Shown: piece after piece, positions 59,786 to 64,000 of the stretch
Position numbering within the stretch: the stretch's first letter is position 1
Layout: each line of letters starts with the position of its first letter
NCBI GenBank assembly: GCA_029962745.1
Contig: CM057171.1
Location: forward strand, 4,921,396-4,985,395
Origin: Echinometra lucunter
Lineage: Eukaryota; Echinodermata; Echinoidea; Camarodonta; Echinometridae
Direction of reading: 5' to 3'
DNA: 64,000 nt
Notes under the pieces: generated by a model
What the model was told of the DNA's origin: nothing
The model's input: the letters and a program-made list of their open reading frames with translations, nothing else
The model's database searches: none
Translations under genes and position numbers: made by a program

Positions 59786-60962
59786 CTTTTTTTCTTTTTT
59801 TTCTCTTATTCTTGTTCCTCTTCTATTATATATTTTTCTTATCACCATTCTCCTTCGTTTATACTCATTCTCCTCCTTCTTCACCCAATCCCCCGAAGCA
59901 GCAATGAACTATACAAATTTTGCATTATTTCCAAGCTTCTCAAGTCTAAATTCTAAAACGTTTGAAAGTATGTATTTACTCATTATTTGAAGATGAAATT
60001 TAATATTCATGAATTTTCACACCATTAATTGGCTTTCCAAGTTTTCAATAAAGAAACGTCTAAATTATATTCAAAACATAAACATTGCCGATAGGGAGAT
60101 AAATATATAATTTATATGCCACTTAAAAAGCATAAAACATAATTTTAATTTCTTGAGTATAACGTTTTATATTCATGTAACGTTATAATGACGATTATGT
60201 TATGTGAACAAAATAAAGTGTTATTTTATTGATATGACTACTCTGAAAGTAATGATATGCCACCGGTTTATTCTTGTTTGAAATATTAATTATGAAAATG
60301 AAATAAACCCAACCTATCCTTCTTCATAATATCATGGAGAGAACGAATTCCACGTATTTCTGATAAAGCCAAGTCTTTTAAGATGAATTTGGAGTAAGCA
60401 TTGAGGATTAAAGTACTTCCATCTACAGCCAAAGTGACCTCAATCCTAAAGAAATGTCTCTAACCATCTTATGCTGTAAGCGCCCACGGCTTTACTTAAG
60501 ACCGAAATTCTATTTCTTTTGCGATTTTATACGCAAAACGAGCATAACTAGTCTTGACCGCAAAATTTCCATCCGATCATTTCCTCCTTTCGTATAAGCT
60601 TGTTTTAAGAAAAACAGCTACTACAGTTTCGATTTCTTTCTAAACATATATTCAAAAATTTGGCTTCCTAACTGAGGGGGAAAAAAGTCCCCTGAATGTT
60701 CTAAAAAATATCCTTAGTATAAGCATGATAACAGGAAAACAATGAATGGATTTCAGCTCAGTGCTTCATTGGTGTAATACTTTCATTCCAATTTGAAAAA
60801 AAAAGATAATTCAGCAAGTTTGAATTGTAGAGGAGAAATAAGGGGGATTTGATCACTAAAAGGGGATCTACAGAATATTTGTAATACAGGACTTCTTCCG
60901 CAAACATGTTCAAAACGAAGTTTTTAAAGTTTAATGAGATATTGGCCTACAGTCTCACGTCA

Positions 60963-61635
60963 TCACGGAATGGCAATGGCAACTGTTCCAGATTCATATT
61001 GGCTTTTGTCCTTGCTAGTCCTCAAAGAGAAGGGCCTGTGCCGAATTACTTCCATAAGTAAGCCGTATTTATCGACGGGTCTATGGAGAGACAACGGACC
61101 CGGCCCAAAGGGATGGTAACTTGGAAGATATGGTCTTCGAGGGATATTCCTCCTTGGTCCTGTGGGAGGTTCTCGACTTGCTCCTGGGATGGGCATGGTC
61201 CCTTGCTTACCAGTTGGTGACGTAGGACTTGTCCCAGGAGAGGTTTGACCAAGCTTGTACTCGCAGAGAGCGGATGGCCTGTTGCCCCATTCGAAGGGAT
61301 CCTCACCCTCCCACCTGGGACCGTAGCGTCTATGGTCATTCAAGAACAGAACAGCGCCCTCTCCGTAGTCCAACGGCTCAACCAGATCGAGGATACCTCT
61401 TTCTCCGCTTAACCATACAGGACCTTGCCCGGCCACGCGAGGCTGGTATAAACCGATCCAAACTGGTGTAGGTTCTGCTGCGAAGCGGCTGATCCAGTCA
61501 AATACAAAGTTGTTCTCCTCGAAAGTGTTGATCGTGACCAGACCAGCGCCAGGTTGGTCGAGACCGCACTCCGTGTGGGCAGCTACTTGAAAACCACCTA
61601 CGTAGGGTGACCTGCTGTACTTGAACGGTATTATC
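60963..61635 (-). CDS. C-type lectin domain protein with proline-rich tail, terminal exon
   Basis: This is the 3' terminal coding exon of a minus-strand gene. It opens after a good acceptor (TTTGCTTTTAG, phase 2) and runs 224 codons to a stop. The first ~130 residues are C-type-lectin-like: HTEC at the helix-1 cysteine, GAGLVTINTFEENNFVFDWI, the WIGL-type core strand (VWIGLYQ), and the closing RPSALCEYKL with the last domain cysteine. The second conserved disulfide pair and a clear WND calcium motif are not visible. The remaining ~90 residues are rich in Pro, Gly and Arg. A lectin domain followed by a Pro-rich tail is seen in echinoderm biomineral matrix proteins and in other secreted lectins, so the role is only suggested. 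Upstream exons with the signal peptide and first domain strand were not found up to 64000. An ATTAAA-like signal lies just past the stop (near 60931). Confidence 0.75.
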
Positions 61636-64000
61636 CTAAAAGCAAAGATGGGAGAAAATTATTTGAAGCAAAGTTGTTACTGCCACAATATACACCACTT
61701 CCCGTACCTCTTTCGCTCTTTTCCTCTTACTGTTTCTCTTTCTATCAATCTCCCCCTCTCTTTCCCATTTGTGGGTGTGAGTTTATTTCACCTTCCTTCT
61801 CTCTCTGCTTCAGGTGTTGGTTTCAACTGATGATCTTCCCAAAGTTCTACGTCAAATCTTATAGCACCTTAAGAAAACATTATTTCGTTATGCCTAATCC
61901 TTTTTAAATCACATACTTCAGTAACTGAATATAATTTCCTGATACAAGTATGTAAAAGCAATAAGCCTAGGATACCTCCTGTATTACAAGGGCGATACAA
62001 GGCGAAAATTAAGAAATACAAACATTTACAAGACTGTGTGTATTTACCACTGTTTACATTAGAGAATTGAACATTATGACATGAACATAAACTTTGGTCG
62101 CATATCGACAGCTACAGAAAATTATGATTAATAAAAGAATAGGAAATGAAAATAACATAGTACTACGATTTTAAATTTCCGCTATATTGGAAGGGCGAAG
62201 ATATAATTGTAAAGTAGTGTATGCAAATAGTTGAAGAAACACAAACAGGTGATTATGATTTATAAAGATATCATTACAAGATAAGTCGACAAATAGTCGA
62301 AAAAAATAGTTGAAGGCACGAACACAGCCAAAGGTGTATTTCGGTATGCATGTAGCATATATAAAGAAGCACACAGTATGTAAATTTAGATTTATCGAAC
62401 AACGGACGAAGAGTCATCATGAATCTAGATCACCTAGCAGGCCTGTGCCTGCAAACATTAACATAAAATTCTTACTATTAACTTTTAACTGATAATTCAG
62501 TCAGTTACCACACTTAACACTATTAAAACTACGATTCAAAAACGGTGGAGCCTATTCGCTTATAAATATCTAGCCTTATTCCTTAAACTTGTTTCCCTCT
62601 TTTATTCCCTTTAATCTTTTTTAAATCCCCCATTATACTCCATTTTAGTACTTACTGCAAAGTTTTGCAATATTATGTATTTGATTTGCTAGAAATGTCA
62701 GAAACCAATCTATGCGACGCAGTAATATTCATTGGTGAGTTTTAGTAAATGAGCTTTAAAAAATAATTAGTAGCAAGTAAGAAGAGTCATGAATTGATAC
62801 TGCAAAAAATTATGTATTAATTAACTAATCGCTAATGAATTATAGAATCATCAGTTTTTATTGCGATTCTTTATCAACAGAACAAGGCATAATATTTCTA
62901 TCGCGATGATACATTTTTTTCAGAAACCGAACAAGTCGAACGTCATTTGAAACAATGCATCAACGCATTGCATATTGTTCTCAAATCACCAATCATAATT
63001 ATCATAGTATGATCAATTACGAATTTGTCAGTAATAACAATAGCCACTTGATAGCTCATCACATTAGGATAGGATCTAGCGTCTATGCGCTAACTAACAA
63101 GGACCTTGCACTTTATTTCTCCGGCTTTAGATCTGTAGATCCTACAACTGTATCCCGCCTTTCGGGAATACATCCTACCAATATACTGTAATATAAGATA
63201 ACGAAATAAATTTCTTCATGTGAAGGTACACTCTAGATATACAAAGTAATTTTGACAACATAATCACTAAAATATGAATATTACTGTATTTCAATAAGAT
63301 CAACAGTTTAGTTATTCAACTTTAAAAAGGCTGAGCCCACGCCCCCGCCGTCTTCCCTCAAAATGCAAGGAATTCGAGCAGCCTTATTCTAACTTTTTTT
63401 TTATTACGATGGAATATAAAGACAGTATAATTATCCAGACATTTAGCCTACAACTTCCCTCATCCCTGAATGTTCATATTCCTGGATGTCACGTGCGTGG
63501 GTAAAGAAATGGAAAGCACGCACTATGTTTATATAATTAAATATTTCATAAACTCCTCCTGTGTTCTAAATCCAACCTATCCTGTCGATACTATAGTAGT
63601 GTACCAAGCCCTAATTTCCCCCATCTGTTCTGTTTCGGAAGTGCTTCATTTAGGTGCCAATAATCGCGTCATTATAGTTGTCATAGTGATTGACATTTAA
63701 GGTATGAAAATATTGTCCACCGATCTTAGTTCAAATGTATTTGTATATTTAAAACTGTGGGCATAAAACAATCAGAGCCGGGTGCAGGGTAGTGAGGAAA
63801 AGGGGAATTCCCCTCCCCTCTCTCTTTTTGGGATGGAGTGGGGTTAATTTCAAAGGTTGTGAACTTTGACAACCATACGCAGCGGTGAGTGGGCATTTTT
63901 TCCCGAGGTCTCTATTTCACAGGCAGACAGGCCATTTGCAAGTGGAGATGAGTGGGAGAGGGAGGTATTGGCACATACTTGGATCATTCTACCCCCTTGA
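61636..64000. other. Intron or flank of the lectin gene, no exon found
   Basis: AT-rich sequence upstream of the lectin terminal exon. I searched the minus strand for a phase 2 donor joined to a cysteine-containing lectin N-terminus or a signal peptide and saw none. Confidence 0.5.

Noticed and set aside
59594..59884. Lys/Arg-rich 96-codon minus-strand ORF
   Set aside because: It is the (GAA)n reading of a TTC microsatellite.

Overview
This is a gap-containing piece of animal nuclear DNA: AT-rich, mostly transposon and simple-repeat sequence, with short phase-compatible exons split by long introns. No operons, ribosome-binding sites or bacterial features are visible. Its content points to a marine invertebrate deuterostome, most likely an echinoderm such as a sea urchin. 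The supporting evidence is a restriction-endonuclease-class LINE, a tRNA-derived SINE with an (AAT)n tail, a tyrosine-recombinase gene, hAT-like elements with long G/C tracts, a secreted EGF/FAMeT gene, and a C-type lectin domain with a proline-rich tail. The host assignment is an inference.

Positions 1-8740 (block A) and about 29700-37260 (block B) are copies of one segment. Both carry the same minus-strand gene, which I assembled from splice sites, reading phase and A/B comparison. It has a signal-peptide exon, a cysteine-containing exon, an EGF-like exon and two exons that together resemble a farnesoic-acid O-methyltransferase-like (FAMeT) domain. Copy B is complete (five exons, all four introns phase 1, 218 aa). 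Copy A has exons 1-4, and its last exon would lie left of the window. Each block has its own transposon insertions, including a 3.85 kb foldback element in A and two terminal-inverted-repeat elements in B. A 500-base N gap (37481-37980) follows block B.

Positions 8.7-22.3 kb are accessory DNA: 196-bp tandem repeats, a paralogous pair in which each copy has a different insertion, a 77-bp minisatellite, two hAT-like elements with exact 8-bp target duplications, several foldback elements, an unrecognised charged repeat ORF wedged between two insertions, and a perfect 111-bp inverted repeat. At 22.4-25.4 kb lies a decayed cluster of virus- or Polinton-like genes (a packaging-ATPase-like P-loop pseudogene and a small basic ORF) facing a tyrosine recombinase. 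At 25.6-29.4 kb are a nested insertion, a palindrome with a tRNA-like centre, a LINE 3' fragment and a SINE.

Positions 38.7-44.6 kb are a tandem duplication of about 2.9 kb with four related MITEs and no convincing gene. Positions 45-60.9 kb are sparse, with several MITE or foldback elements, a TATA/CArG promoter candidate and microsatellites. The right end holds the terminal exon of a minus-strand C-type lectin domain gene (60963-61635). Its upstream exons were not found in the remaining 2.4 kb.
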